Shown: one piece after another, positions 39,175 through 48,155 of the stretch
How the letters are laid out: every line of letters starts with the position of its first letter
Numbering within the stretch: position 1 is the stretch's first letter
Source of the DNA: Flavobacterium seoulense
Lineage (GTDB): Bacteria; Bacteroidota; Bacteroidia; Flavobacteriales; Flavobacteriaceae
Length of the DNA stretch: 64,000 nt
Assembly (NCBI RefSeq): GCF_000695795.1
Contig: NZ_JNCA01000017.1
Coordinates: 62,001 to 126,000, forward strand
Direction of reading: 5' to 3'
Program-made: the position numbers and the translations under genes
The notes under the pieces: model-generated
The model's database searches: none
What the model was told of the DNA's origin: nothing
The model's input: the letters and a program-made list of their open reading frames with translations, nothing else

Positions 39175-39498
39175 TTATTGCTTTTCGATAGTGTCGCCTT
39201 CAAATTCGATGATATAAATATCCTCGCTATCTTTTTTCATATAATATTTTTCACGTGCATATTTTTCTACCTGTAGCGGATTTTTAAGCTGCTTGATTTG
39301 GGCTTCGTCTTTTTTAATTTCTTCCTGATAATAGGTTTTATTATCTTCCAATTCTCCAATCTGATTGTCTAAAACACGATGATCAAAATAGGAATAATTA
39401 TCTAAAAATAACATCCAGATTACAAAAAATAATAGCGACCAGATGTATTTATTACTTAAAAATTTAAACCAGGATTTATCTTTATATGGGTTTTTCAT
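39175..39498 (-). CDS. FtsB/DivIC-like septum formation initiator
   Basis: 107-residue single-pass membrane protein. One helix (about residues 14-30, WSLLFFVIWMLFLDNYS) is followed by a coiled coil (NQIGELEDNKTYYQEEIKKD and onward) and the KYAREKYYMKK segment typical of FtsB/DivIC. It should join the divisome with FtsL/FtsQ-like partners. It lies between udk and the mutase genes, all on the minus strand. Confidence 0.85.
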   Translation of the reverse strand: MKNPYKDKSWFKFLSNKYIWSLLFFVIWMLFLDNYSYFDHRVLDNQIGELEDNKTYYQEEIKKDEAQIKQLKNPLQVEKYAREKYYMKKDSEDIYIIEFEGDTIEKQ

Positions 39499-39567
39499 TT
39501 GTTGTTTTGTGTCTAGTTAAACTAAAAGAGAAAATTTTAGTTTTTCGAATCTAAAATTACAATAAAA

Positions 39568-40176
39568 TTATAGAATTCGTTGGTTAATTACGGTGCGAAC
39601 AATGTCAATTGCTACGGTATTGTACTTATCATTTGGGATGATAATATCAGCAAAAGCTTTAGTTGGTTCAATAAATTGTTCGTGCATGGGTTTTAAAGTT
39701 TTTTGATAGCGGTTGAGTACTTCTTCCATATCACGACCACGTTCGGCAATGTCTCTTTTTATTCTACGAATCAATCTTTCATCAGAATCGGCGTGAACAT
39801 AAATTTTAATATCAAATAAATCTCTTAGTTCAGGATTTGCCAAAATCAAAATTCCCTCAACAATTACTACTTTTCTGGGATGTGTAATTATTGTATCTTC
39901 TGTTCGATTATGAGTTACAAATGAATAAACAGGCTGATGAATTATTTTACCTTTTTTAAGGTCTTTTAAGTGATCTACTAATAATTCGAAATCAATGGCT
40001 TTGGGATGATCAAAATTGATTAATGCACGTTCGTCATAACTAAGATTATTGGTCATTTTATAATAAGAATCCTGAGAAATAACGCCTACTTCGGCATCAT
40101 GTAATTCTTTAATTATTTGATGTACCACCGTTGTTTTTCCACTTCCTGTTCCGCCTGCAATTCCTATAATGAGCAT
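39568..40176 (-). CDS. udk: Uridine kinase
   Basis: 202-residue uridine/cytidine kinase of the P-loop family (pyrimidine salvage to UMP/CMP). The P-loop is GIAGGTGSGKTTV, the substrate region includes SQDSYYKM and NFDHPKAIDFE, and RRIKRDIAERGR is the lid. It lies upstream of the ftsB-like gene on the same strand. Its upstream gap contains the hairpin cluster and the 21-bp array. Confidence 0.95.
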   Translation of the reverse strand: MLIIGIAGGTGSGKTTVVHQIIKELHDAEVGVISQDSYYKMTNNLSYDERALINFDHPKAIDFELLVDHLKDLKKGKIIHQPVYSFVTHNRTEDTIITHPRKVVIVEGILILANPELRDLFDIKIYVHADSDERLIRRIKRDIAERGRDMEEVLNRYQKTLKPMHEQFIEPTKAFADIIIPNDKYNTVAIDIVRTVINQRIL

Positions 40177-40282
40177 AAAATGGTTTTGTTGTTGTTATTG
40201 AACAAAAATAGGAATTTAATTGTGAGGAGTTTTGTGTTTTGAGAGGAAATGTTGAAGGGTTTTCAATAGTTTTTTATGTTGT
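40177..40282. other. Start-proximal spacer of udk
   Basis: AT-rich and without a recognisable gene or RNA. On the minus strand no convincing TAnnTTTG element was found, so the udk promoter is unplaced. Confidence 0.4.
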
Positions 40283-40407
40283 AGCTCCGCAAAGTCTTTG
40301 ACTTTGAGGAAGTGTTAAGCTGTCTGTGACAGCTGTAAAAATAAATCATTAAAATATCGGTTGCAAACCGACAATCACTACCGCAAAGTTGCAAACTTTG
40401 CGGAGCT
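40283..40407. repeat. REP-like cluster of four hairpins
   Basis: A 125-bp element bounded by a perfect 12-bp inverted repeat (AGCTCCGCAAAG at 40283 and CTTTGCGGAGCT at 40396). It contains four perfect stems, each with a 3-nt loop: 40291-40305 (6 bp), 40318-40334 (7 bp), 40357-40371 (6 bp) and 40381-40403 (10 bp). No ORF is inside. It looks like a mobile intergenic repeat of the REP/MITE kind. Confidence 0.75.
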
Positions 40408-40425
40408 GTAAAGGTTGTTTGGAGG

Positions 40426-40638
40426 CTATAAATAGTCTCCAATAGTACTAAAATAGGTAGTTATACTACTAAAAAGAGTTCTTAATGGTACCTTAAAAGG
40501 TTCTTTTAGTACTTAAAAGAGTCTATAATAGGACTTAAAAAGGTCATTTTTGTACTAAAAAGACCCGTAATGGTAGTTAAAAAGGTTCTTATGGGGGTAA
40601 AAAAGTCCCCTTTTGGGTATAAAAAAGCCCCATTAGGA
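40426..40638. repeat. Degenerate tandem array of ten 21/22-bp units
   Basis: Ten units start at 40426, 40448, 40469, 40491, 40512, 40534, 40555, 40576, 40597 and 40618, with lengths 22, 21, 22, 21, 22, 21, 21, 21, 21, 21. The most constant part is an A run (TTAAAAAGG) followed by a T/C-rich block and then TGGTA. The change between 21 and 22 excludes a coding repeat. No identical spacers or repeats are present, so it is not a CRISPR array. Confidence 0.85.
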
Positions 40639-40648
40639 CAATGAGGCT
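40620..40648 (-). terminator. Terminator of the SDR gene, inside the last array unit
   Basis: On the minus strand the stem AGCCTCATT/AATGGGGCT (one G-T pair) is followed by six T. It overlaps unit 10 of the array and lies 14 bp after the SDR stop codon. Confidence 0.75.
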
Positions 40649-40661
40649 AGGTATTGAGGTG

Positions 40662-41543
40662 TTATTTATTCTTCTTCGCTTTAATCATCATTTCGAGTTG
40701 ATCCCAAAGTTCTTCGGGAATGGCTTCTAATAAATTGAATTGTCCGGCACCTTTAAGCCATTCGCCACCATCAATAACTACTACTTCGCCATTGATGTAA
40801 GCAGAGAAATCAGAAACTAAATAAGCGGCTAAATTGGCTAATTCCTGATGATCGCCCACGCGTTTTAGTGGGACTTTTTTAGCCATATCAAATTTTTCAG
40901 AAAGATCTCCGGGAAGTAATCTGTCCCAGGCGCCTTTGGTTGGGAATGGGCCCGGCGCAATGGCATTGGTGCGAATACCATATTTTGCCCATTCTACAGC
41001 CAGACTTCGGGTCATGGCGAGAACACCCGCCTTCGCAGTAGCACTTGGAACTACGTAAGCCGAACCCGTCCAGGCATAAGTAGTCACAATATTTAAAACG
41101 GTAGCTGAAGTTTGCTTGCTGTCAATCCAGTGTTTTCCAAAAGCCAGCGTACAGTTTTTTGTTCCTTTTAAAACAATATCAATAATGGTGTCAAAAGCAT
41201 TAGCTGATAAACGCTCGGTAGGAGAAATGAAATTCCCTGCGGCATTGTTGAGTAAAATATCAACTTTGTCAAAAGCTTTTAAAACTTGTTGGAGCATGTT
41301 TTCAACTTCTTCGTAGTTGCGAACATCGCATTTTAATGGCAAACAAATCCCAGCAGTTTCCGATTCTAATTCGGCAGCCGTGGTTTTCAATTTCTCTAAA
41401 TCGCGGGAAGTTATGGCAACTTTCGCGCCTAGTTCCAGAAAATATTTGGTCATCGCTTTTCCCAGTCCGCTGCCGCCACCGGTAACTACAATTACTTTTC
41501 CTTTTAAGGCATCGTCTCGTAACATTTTTTGGCTAAAGTTCAT
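40662..41543 (-). CDS. SDR-family 2,4-dienoyl-CoA reductase-like enzyme
   Basis: 293-residue short-chain dehydrogenase. The NAD(P) motif is VTGGGSGLGKAM and the structural motif is NNAAGNF. The usual YxxxK is replaced by SATAK, and a Tyr sits earlier in TTYAWTGS; this, with APGPFPTKGAW, is the pattern of mitochondrial-type 2,4-dienoyl-CoA reductase (DECR), which uses that other Tyr. It probably reduces dienoyl-CoA in oxidation of unsaturated fatty acids. The substrate is inferred from these motifs only. Confidence 0.85.
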   Translation of the reverse strand: MNFSQKMLRDDALKGKVIVVTGGGSGLGKAMTKYFLELGAKVAITSRDLEKLKTTAAELESETAGICLPLKCDVRNYEEVENMLQQVLKAFDKVDILLNNAAGNFISPTERLSANAFDTIIDIVLKGTKNCTLAFGKHWIDSKQTSATVLNIVTTYAWTGSAYVVPSATAKAGVLAMTRSLAVEWAKYGIRTNAIAPGPFPTKGAWDRLLPGDLSEKFDMAKKVPLKRVGDHQELANLAAYLVSDFSAYINGEVVVIDGGEWLKGAGQFNLLEAIPEELWDQLEMMIKAKKNK

Positions 41544-41752
41544 TTGTTTATCGTTTTATTGTAAATATACAAAATCAGTCAGAATGTTGCCGGAATTAAA
41601 AATTAAGTTTTTTTTTAATATTAAATCCGTCTTAAATTAAAGTAATTGTAGTGTGTTTTATCTTTATGTTTTTATATTTGTTAAAATGCAATAGTCGGTT
41701 TTGTAGATAAAATTAGACTTGTATTGAATTCTTTTAAAAAATAAATCTGCAC

Positions 41753-43894
41753 ATGACTGATTTTATAAATCACCTAATTCATGAATTTGAATTACCATTA
41801 GGCAATCCGGTATTGGTTTTTTCATTAATATTATTCATCATATTATTATCTCCTATACTTTTAAAAAGACTGAATATTCCCGGGATTATTGGTTTAATTA
41901 TTTCAGGAGTTGTTATTGGACCTCATGGATTGAATATCCTTGAAAAAAACTCAGCTATTGATCTGTTTTCGACTATTGGTTTGCTGTATATTATGTTTAT
42001 TGCTGGTTTAGAACTCGATATGAATGAGTTTAAAGCGCATAAAAATAAGAGTCTTTTGTTTGGTTTTGTAACCTTCTTTTTTCCTTTAGTTATTGGTTTT
42101 CCGGTATGTTACTATTTTCTGGATTATAATTTTAATGCCAGTTTTTTAACAGCGAGTATGTTTGCGACGCATACATTAGTGGCGTATCCTATTGTAAGTA
42201 AACTGGGGGTTTCTAAAAATCAGGCGGTTGCTATTACCATTGGCGGAACAATATTGACTGACACGGCGGTATTGATTATTCTGGCTGTGATTATGGGAAA
42301 TACTAATGGCAATCTAAATCAGGAATTCTGGTTGCGATTAGGAATTTCTCTGGCAATATTTTCGGCAATTATGTTTTTAATTATTCCCCGAATTGCCAAA
42401 TGGTTTTTTCGAAAATTAGAAAGCGAAAAACATTCGCATTATATATTTGTTCTGGCAGTAGTGTTTTTTGCAGCTTTTTTAGCTGAAGTAGCAGGAGTAG
42501 AGCCTATCATCGGTGCCTTCGTAGCAGGTTTGGCTTTAAACAAATTAATTCCGCATTCCTCAGCATTAATGAACCGAATTGAGTTTATTGGAAATTCATT
42601 ATTTATTCCGTTTTTCCTGATTAGTGTAGGGATGCTGGTAGATATTCGCGTAATTTTAAACGGAACTACAGCACTTATTGTAGCCGGAACGCTTTCGGTG
42701 GTGGCATTGTTAGGAAAATGGGTTGCTGCCTTGATTACACAGTTCATGTTTAAATATTCTACTGTACAAAGACAGCTTATTTTTGGTTTGAGTAGTGCAC
42801 ATGCTGCGGCTACACTTGCAGTAATTTTAGTAGGTTATAAAGCGAATATTCTGGACGAAAATATTTTGAACGGAACTATTATTTTAATTTTGATAACCTG
42901 TATTATCGCTTCTTTTGTTACTGAGAAAGCAGCAAAGCGTCTTGTAATTGAGTCAGAAGATGAGAAAATAGATTCGGTTGGATCTGGTGGATTGACAGAT
43001 GAGCATATTTTACTTCCAATAGCAAATAGTAAGAAGATTGAAAAAATACTGGAATTTTCGATATTGATAAAAGATAAAAAATCGCCTAATCCAATATCGA
43101 TTCTTTCTGTGGTTTCGAATGATGAAGAAGCTGAATTGAATATTTTAAAAACGAGAAATAAGTTAGAAGAATTTGTAAAACAAGGATCGGCAACGGAGAC
43201 AAAAGTAAATGTAATCACAACGATTGATCATAATATTACCAGCGGAGTAACACGTATTTCGAGAGAAATTATGGCAAATATTGTGGTGTTGGGCTGGCCT
43301 TCGCGTACAGGATTACTAGATAAATTAGTTGGCGAAAAAACCGAAAGTATTTTGAGTAATACTGATAAAACGGTTTTTATTTGTGATTTGGTTAAGCCTT
43401 TAGTGCTTCACAAAAGAATTTTTGTTGCAGTTCCGCCACTTGCAGAACATGAAAATGGTTTTGATTTGTGGATTATCAAAATTGCTAAACTGGCACAAGA
43501 ATTAAGTATTCCTTTGTGTCTAAATTGTAATGAAATGACCCAAAAAGCAGTTGAAAAGTTTTTAGAAAGAGCAAGATTGTCTCTTAATATGACGATGCCT
43601 CTTTTTGATGATTGGGACGACTTTTTAGTATTGTCAAGAAAGGTTAATGATGATGATTTATTTGTACTTATTTCAGCCAGAAAAGGTTCTGCTTCTTACA
43701 TGAATGTACTTGAAAAGCTACCTTCGAAATTGCAGAAATATTTTAAAGAGAATAGTAAGTTGATTATTTATCCTCAGCAATTTGATAATAGTTATATCAC
43801 ACAGCGTTATGAAGATATTTCGTCAGAGCCTTTGAACATTGGTATTGAAACCATTCAAAAAATCGGAAAAGATATCGGAAGTATTTTTAAATAG
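41753..43894 (+). CDS. CPA2-family cation:proton antiporter
   Basis: 713-residue inner-membrane antiporter. Residues 15-395 form 11-13 membrane segments of the Kef/NapA-like Na+/H+ exchanger domain (for example IPGIIGLIISGVVIGPHGL and VEPIIGAFVAGLALNKLIP). The cytoplasmic C-terminal half (from about 415) resembles a pair of universal-stress-protein-like modules and may sense nucleotides or pH. The ion (Na+ or K+) cannot be told. Its stop lies 3 bp from the stop of the convergent aminotransferase gene, leaving no room for a separate terminator. Confidence 0.9.
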   Translation: MTDFINHLIHEFELPLGNPVLVFSLILFIILLSPILLKRLNIPGIIGLIISGVVIGPHGLNILEKNSAIDLFSTIGLLYIMFIAGLELDMNEFKAHKNKSLLFGFVTFFFPLVIGFPVCYYFLDYNFNASFLTASMFATHTLVAYPIVSKLGVSKNQAVAITIGGTILTDTAVLIILAVIMGNTNGNLNQEFWLRLGISLAIFSAIMFLIIPRIAKWFFRKLESEKHSHYIFVLAVVFFAAFLAEVAGVEPIIGAFVAGLALNKLIPHSSALMNRIEFIGNSLFIPFFLISVGMLVDIRVILNGTTALIVAGTLSVVALLGKWVAALITQFMFKYSTVQRQLIFGLSSAHAAATLAVILVGYKANILDENILNGTIILILITCIIASFVTEKAAKRLVIESEDEKIDSVGSGGLTDEHILLPIANSKKIEKILEFSILIKDKKSPNPISILSVVSNDEEAELNILKTRNKLEEFVKQGSATETKVNVITTIDHNITSGVTRISREIMANIVVLGWPSRTGLLDKLVGEKTESILSNTDKTVFICDLVKPLVLHKRIFVAVPPLAEHENGFDLWIIKIAKLAQELSIPLCLNCNEMTQKAVEKFLERARLSLNMTMPLFDDWDDFLVLSRKVNDDDLFVLISARKGSASYMNVLEKLPSKLQKYFKENSKLIIYPQQFDNSYITQRYEDISSEPLNIGIETIQKIGKDIGSIFK

Positions 43895-43897
43895 ATT

Positions 43898-45025
43898 TTA
43901 GATTTTGCATAATCTTCTGGCAGCTTCTTCCAGAGTTGTATTGTCTTTTGCAAAACAAAATCGGATTAAATGTAAATCTTTGCCATTTTCGTAAAAATTA
44001 GAAATCGGAATGGCAGCAACGCCGTGTTCAGTGATTAAACGTTTGCAGAAATCGACATCATTTTCATTCGAAATTGCTTCGTAACAAACAACCTGAAAAT
44101 AAGTGCCTTCGCAAGGCAACAATTTGAATCGGCTTTTTGAAAGTAATTGCCTGAAATAATCCCTTTTTTGCTGATAGAAATCGCTGATTTTGTCAACTGA
44201 AGTTTCTTCTAAATAAGCGCTGATAGCAGCCTGTGCTACGCTATTGACACTAAAAACCAGAAATTGATGTACTTTTTTAATTTCCATCATCAAATGTTCG
44301 GGAGCAACTAAATAGCCGATTTTCCAACCAGTAATATGAAATGTTTTTCCAAAAGAAGAAACAACTATTGCCCGATTGCGAAGTAATTCGCGGGTATGAA
44401 CCGAAATATGTTTTTGTTCGAAAGTAATGTATTCATAAACTTCGTCAGAAAGTAAAATAATTTTTGGATACTTTTCGAGTAGTTTTTCTAGAGCTTCAAA
44501 ATCTGTTTCGGTCAAAATTTTCCCCGTTGGATTATGCGGATTATTGATGATAATCATCTTAGTTTTTTCTGAACAAGTCGCTTCGATGGTTTCCCAATTT
44601 GGAGTGTAATCATTGTTTAAAGGAACTCGAACTGGTTTTGCGTTGCACAATAAAACCGGTGCTTCGTAGCAATCGTAACTTGGATCTAAAATAAGTACTT
44701 CATCATTATTTTCGACCAAAGCCTGGATAGCGGTAAAAATCCCCTGAGTAGCACCGGTAGTTACCAGAATTTCAGTTTCGGGCAGAATATTTCTTTGGTA
44801 CGAATCTTTAACTAATAACGCAATTTTCGATAAGAGCGGAGGATAACCCGCCATCGGCGTATATTGATGGATGTCTTCCTGTGCCAATTTTGAAACAATT
44901 GCTGTCAGTTTTTCATCAACAGCAAAGTTAGGGAAGCCTTGTGACAAATTGATAGCATTGTGTTCGGCAGCCATTTTTGACATGACGGTAAAAATGCTTG
45001 TGCTGATATTGGGAAGTTTCGACAT
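43898..45025 (-). CDS. PLP-dependent methionine/aromatic aminotransferase (class I)
   Basis: 375-residue class I/II aminotransferase. Visible are SQGFPNFAVDEKL, NNPHNPTGK (substrate Asn region), LLSDEVYEYI, and the PLP lysine in SSFGKTFHITGWKIGY. The pattern is that of the YbdL/kynurenine aminotransferase branch, often called methionine aminotransferase. A role in methionine salvage (keto-methylthiobutyrate transamination) is likely but not proven. It overlaps no neighbour and ends 3 bp from the antiporter stop. Confidence 0.9.
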   Translation of the reverse strand: MSKLPNISTSIFTVMSKMAAEHNAINLSQGFPNFAVDEKLTAIVSKLAQEDIHQYTPMAGYPPLLSKIALLVKDSYQRNILPETEILVTTGATQGIFTAIQALVENNDEVLILDPSYDCYEAPVLLCNAKPVRVPLNNDYTPNWETIEATCSEKTKMIIINNPHNPTGKILTETDFEALEKLLEKYPKIILLSDEVYEYITFEQKHISVHTRELLRNRAIVVSSFGKTFHITGWKIGYLVAPEHLMMEIKKVHQFLVFSVNSVAQAAISAYLEETSVDKISDFYQQKRDYFRQLLSKSRFKLLPCEGTYFQVVCYEAISNENDVDFCKRLITEHGVAAIPISNFYENGKDLHLIRFCFAKDNTTLEEAARRLCKI

Positions 45026-45104
45026 GTTTTACTTTTTAAAAGGCTAAAAGTAAGGAAAGAACTTGAGTTGGAAAATAGTTTTTTTAAATGTGATATTTGA
45101 GGAT

Positions 45105-45485
45105 TTATAAAATAATTATTTTTTTTGTAATGTCAATTTCTGCTTTTCCTCCATATCTAAATTTTACAATGACTTTGTTTTCATTACTTTTATTAATTAT
45201 TACTCCCTTATTTATTGGTAATCCAAGGAATTCGAAAGGAACTTTTGTTTTTGAATTATCAACAATGATGTAAAGCATATAAACATTCCAACCAAAATTT
45301 TTAATTCCAAATTGTTTTGCATTAATTTTGAATTTATCAATGAATTCATTAACAATTTCCATTTTTATGTTTTGCCCTTTTGTTGGATTATATGGATCCC
45401 AAAAATGATTGATGATTTTTAACTTTTCTTCTTTAGAGAATGTTTTCCATTTTATTAGATCATATTCAAAGTCTTTATCAATCAT
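45105..45485 (-). CDS. Hypothetical protein, orphan-like
   Basis: 126 residues with no signal peptide, no membrane helix and no family I recognise. It is rich in Lys, Ile and Asn, with WDPYNPTKGQNIKMEIVNEF in the middle and a beta-rich end (KVIVKFRYGGKAEIDITKKI). It is markedly more AT-rich than its neighbours. It lies between the aminotransferase and the RsmI-like gene, 12 bp from the latter, on the same strand. It could be a recently acquired or narrowly distributed gene, for example an immunity-like protein; this is a guess. Confidence 0.6.
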   Translation of the reverse strand: MIDKDFEYDLIKWKTFSKEEKLKIINHFWDPYNPTKGQNIKMEIVNEFIDKFKINAKQFGIKNFGWNVYMLYIIVDNSKTKVPFEFLGLPINKGVIINKSNENKVIVKFRYGGKAEIDITKKIIIL

Positions 45486-45497
45486 TTCTATTTACTT

Positions 45498-46220
45498 CTA
45501 AAATTTATGTATAATAAAAATAGTAGGACGTTTGTGTAAATCGATTGTTTCTTTTTTCCAGGCTGAAATTTTCTTGGTTTTAATGTATTCGGTTGGTAGT
45601 GTAATATCACAAGCAATACATAAATGTGTTTCGGGATGAAGAATCTGGATTAAATCTTCCAATAATTTATTGTTACGATACGGTGTTTCTATAAAAATTT
45701 GGGATTGATTTTTTTCGAAAGAAATTCGTTCTAAACTTTTGAAACTCGCTCTTTTTTCATCTTTTTCGATAGGTAAATAACCGTGAAAAGTAAAACTTTG
45801 TCCGTTCATTCCTGAAGCCATAATAGCTAATAAAATAGAAGAAGGACCAACAAGCGGAATAACCTGAATGCCCTTTTCGTGAGCTAGTTTTACAATTACT
45901 GCACCAGGATCAGCAACGCCAGGGCAACCGGCTTCACTCATTAGGCCTACATTTTTTCCTTCCAATAAAGGTTTTATGAAATCGAGATACTCTCTGGTTT
46001 CGGTATGTTTGTTTAATGCAAAAAGCACTAAATCTGATTGTTTTTTTTCAGGAAGAACTGCTTTGATTGATTTTCGGGCAGTTTTTTCGTTTTCTACAAT
46101 ATAATAATCAATAAGTTCAATCGCTCTTTTTATGGTTTGCGGTAAAACATCCATTGGGTCACAATCGCCCATTGTGGTAGGGATTAAATAGAGTTTTCCT
46201 AAAGTAGCGTTTGATTTCAT
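45498..46220 (-). CDS. RsmI-like SAM-dependent methyltransferase (tetrapyrrole methylase fold)
   Basis: 240-residue member of the RsmI branch of the tetrapyrrole-methylase fold. Marks are GKLYLIPTTMGDCDP, GLMSEAGCPGVADPGA (SAM site) and LVGPSSILLAIMASGMNG. RsmI methylates C1402 of 16S rRNA with 2'-O specificity. This form is shorter than E. coli RsmI and lacks the C-terminal extension. Bacteroidota often carry such a short paralog, so the exact target is uncertain. It lies downstream of the phosphatase gene by 32 bp. Confidence 0.85.
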   Translation of the reverse strand: MKSNATLGKLYLIPTTMGDCDPMDVLPQTIKRAIELIDYYIVENEKTARKSIKAVLPEKKQSDLVLFALNKHTETREYLDFIKPLLEGKNVGLMSEAGCPGVADPGAVIVKLAHEKGIQVIPLVGPSSILLAIMASGMNGQSFTFHGYLPIEKDEKRASFKSLERISFEKNQSQIFIETPYRNNKLLEDLIQILHPETHLCIACDITLPTEYIKTKKISAWKKETIDLHKRPTIFIIHKF

Positions 46221-46252
46221 TGGGATGAATTTTATAAGTAAAATAGAGAAGT

Positions 46253-46720
46253 TTAGCTGTGCTTGGCTTTTAGTTTTTCGGCGATGTTTTCACAGGCTTC
46301 ATCAAGCATTTGGTAAACCATTTCAAAACCATTAGAAATTCCGTAATAAGGGTCGGGGACATCTACATTTTCGTTAGGATACAATTCGTCAAGAATCATT
46401 TTGACTTTTGCTTTTTGAGTTGCATCTTTAGTTAAACTGATGATATCAGTATAATTTGAATAATCCATTACATAGATATAGTCAAAATTGTCGAAGTCAG
46501 CTATGCAAAACTGTCTTCCTTTTTGTTTCGAAATATCTAGCTGGTATTTTTTTGCAACAGTAATAGAACGTGAATCGGGCTGACGACCAATATGCCAGGA
46601 ACCTGTTCCTGCAGAATCTACGATGAATTTATCTTTAGGTAATTTAGATGCTAAAATTCCTTCTGCCAAAGGAGATCGGCAAATGTTGCCTAAACAAACC
46701 ATTAAAATCTTTACAGGCAT
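46253..46720 (-). CDS. Low-molecular-weight protein tyrosine phosphatase
   Basis: 155-residue LMW-PTP with the catalytic P-loop VCLGNICRSPLAEG (C-x5-R) at the N-terminus and the general-acid DPYYG at about residue 124. These enzymes dephosphorylate tyrosine kinases of exopolysaccharide systems, or small substrates. No kinase gene is adjacent. It lies 7 bp after dnaA on the minus strand, so it is likely in the same transcript. Confidence 0.93.
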   Translation of the reverse strand: MPVKILMVCLGNICRSPLAEGILASKLPKDKFIVDSAGTGSWHIGRQPDSRSITVAKKYQLDISKQKGRQFCIADFDNFDYIYVMDYSNYTDIISLTKDATQKAKVKMILDELYPNENVDVPDPYYGISNGFEMVYQMLDEACENIAEKLKAKHS

Positions 46721-46727
46721 GATGCTT

Positions 46728-48155
46728 TTATAGCGTTAGTTTCTTGTGAATGTCTTCGACAAATTTTTTGAATTGTTTGTCGGTCGCTACCAGATTGTCT
46801 ACCGTTTTACATGCGTGTAACACTGTTGCGTGATCACGATCACCTATTTGAGAACCAATGTTTGCTAAAGAAGATTTAGTGAATTTCTTTGCAAAAAACA
46901 TAGCTAACTGTCTCGCCTGAACTACGTGTCTTTTTCTTGTTTTTGATTGTAATGTTTCTACATCCAACTGGAAATAGTCGGATACGATTTTTTGGATATA
47001 ATCGATAGAAATTTCGCGTTTTACATTCTTGACAAATTTTTCTACAACGCTTTTTGCCAGTTCGATAGTAACTTCTTTTTTGTTGAAAGAAGACTGTGCA
47101 ATCAATGAAATAATAGCGCCTTCAAGTTCACGAACATTTGATTTAATGTTGCGGGCAACGTATTCGATAATTTCGTCTGGCATTTCAACACCATCGCGGT
47201 ACAAAATGTTTTTCAGGATTGAAATTCTTGTTTCGTAATCCGGTTGATGTAATTCAGCTGATAATCCCCATTTGAAACGAGATAGTAAGCGTTGCTCAAT
47301 ATCCTGCATGTCAACTGGAGCTTTGTCGGAAGTCAGGATTACCTGTTTTCCGTTTTGGTGCAAATAGTTAAAGATGTGGAAAAATACATCTTGCGTACCT
47401 GATTTTCCAGATAAGAATTGCACATCATCAATGATTAGTACATCGATTAACTGGTAGAAGTGAATAAAATCATTTCTATTATTTTTCTTGACAGAGTCAA
47501 TATATTGTTGGGTGAAAATTTCGGCAGAAATATATAAAACCGTTTTTTCAGGGTATTTGTCTTTAATTTCAACACCAATAGCGTGCGCTAAATGTGTTTT
47601 TCCTAATCCAACTCCTCCAAAAATCAATAAAGGGTTAAATGAAGTTCCGCCTGGTTTATTGGCAACAGCCATACCAGCCGAACGCGCTAAACGGTTAGAA
47701 TCTCCTTCAAGGAAATTGTCAAAACTATAATTAGCATTTAATTGCGATTCAATTTTTAAATTTCTGATTCCGGGAATTACAAAAGGATTTTTTAATTCAG
47801 GATCCAGATTTTTTAAAGGAGCATCAACATTTTGCGGTTTCATAGGAGACCTGTTAGCACTTGGCAATTGTTCCGTAAACGGTTGTTTGTTGCCATAAGT
47901 GTTCTCCATTTTAATTTTATAGAGTAACTTTGCGTTTTTACCAAGTTCTTTAGTCAGGGCAACTTTTAATAATTTAACATAGTGTTCTTCTAACCATTCG
48001 TAGAAAAATTTACTAGGAACCTGAATATATAATGCGTTATCGGTAAGTTCAACTGACTTGATTGGCTCAAACCAAGTTTTGTAGGCTTGGTCTTGAATAT
48101 TGTCTTTTATAAAAGACAAACAGTTATCCCATACTGATTGAGCAGTTTTGTTCAT
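46728..48155 (-). CDS. dnaA: Chromosomal replication initiator DnaA
   Basis: 475-residue DnaA. Domain I is residues 1-85, followed by a linker. The AAA+ domain has Walker A GGVGLGKTHLAHAIG, Walker B VLIIDDVQFLSG and the box VII arginine region SRFKWGLSAEL. The C-terminal DNA-binding domain has the signature GDRDHATVLHACKTVD. It binds DnaA boxes and opens oriC. The 198-bp gap upstream shows no cluster of TTATCCACA-like boxes, so oriC was not identified here. The gene is followed by an LMW phosphatase gene. Confidence 0.98.
   Translation of the reverse strand: MNKTAQSVWDNCLSFIKDNIQDQAYKTWFEPIKSVELTDNALYIQVPSKFFYEWLEEHYVKLLKVALTKELGKNAKLLYKIKMENTYGNKQPFTEQLPSANRSPMKPQNVDAPLKNLDPELKNPFVIPGIRNLKIESQLNANYSFDNFLEGDSNRLARSAGMAVANKPGGTSFNPLLIFGGVGLGKTHLAHAIGVEIKDKYPEKTVLYISAEIFTQQYIDSVKKNNRNDFIHFYQLIDVLIIDDVQFLSGKSGTQDVFFHIFNYLHQNGKQVILTSDKAPVDMQDIEQRLLSRFKWGLSAELHQPDYETRISILKNILYRDGVEMPDEIIEYVARNIKSNVRELEGAIISLIAQSSFNKKEVTIELAKSVVEKFVKNVKREISIDYIQKIVSDYFQLDVETLQSKTRKRHVVQARQLAMFFAKKFTKSSLANIGSQIGDRDHATVLHACKTVDNLVATDKQFKKFVEDIHKKLTL

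Noticed and set aside
40426..40638. Tandem array as a CRISPR
   Set aside because: Units are 21-22 bp without distinct repeats and spacers, are highly degenerate, and no cas gene is near.
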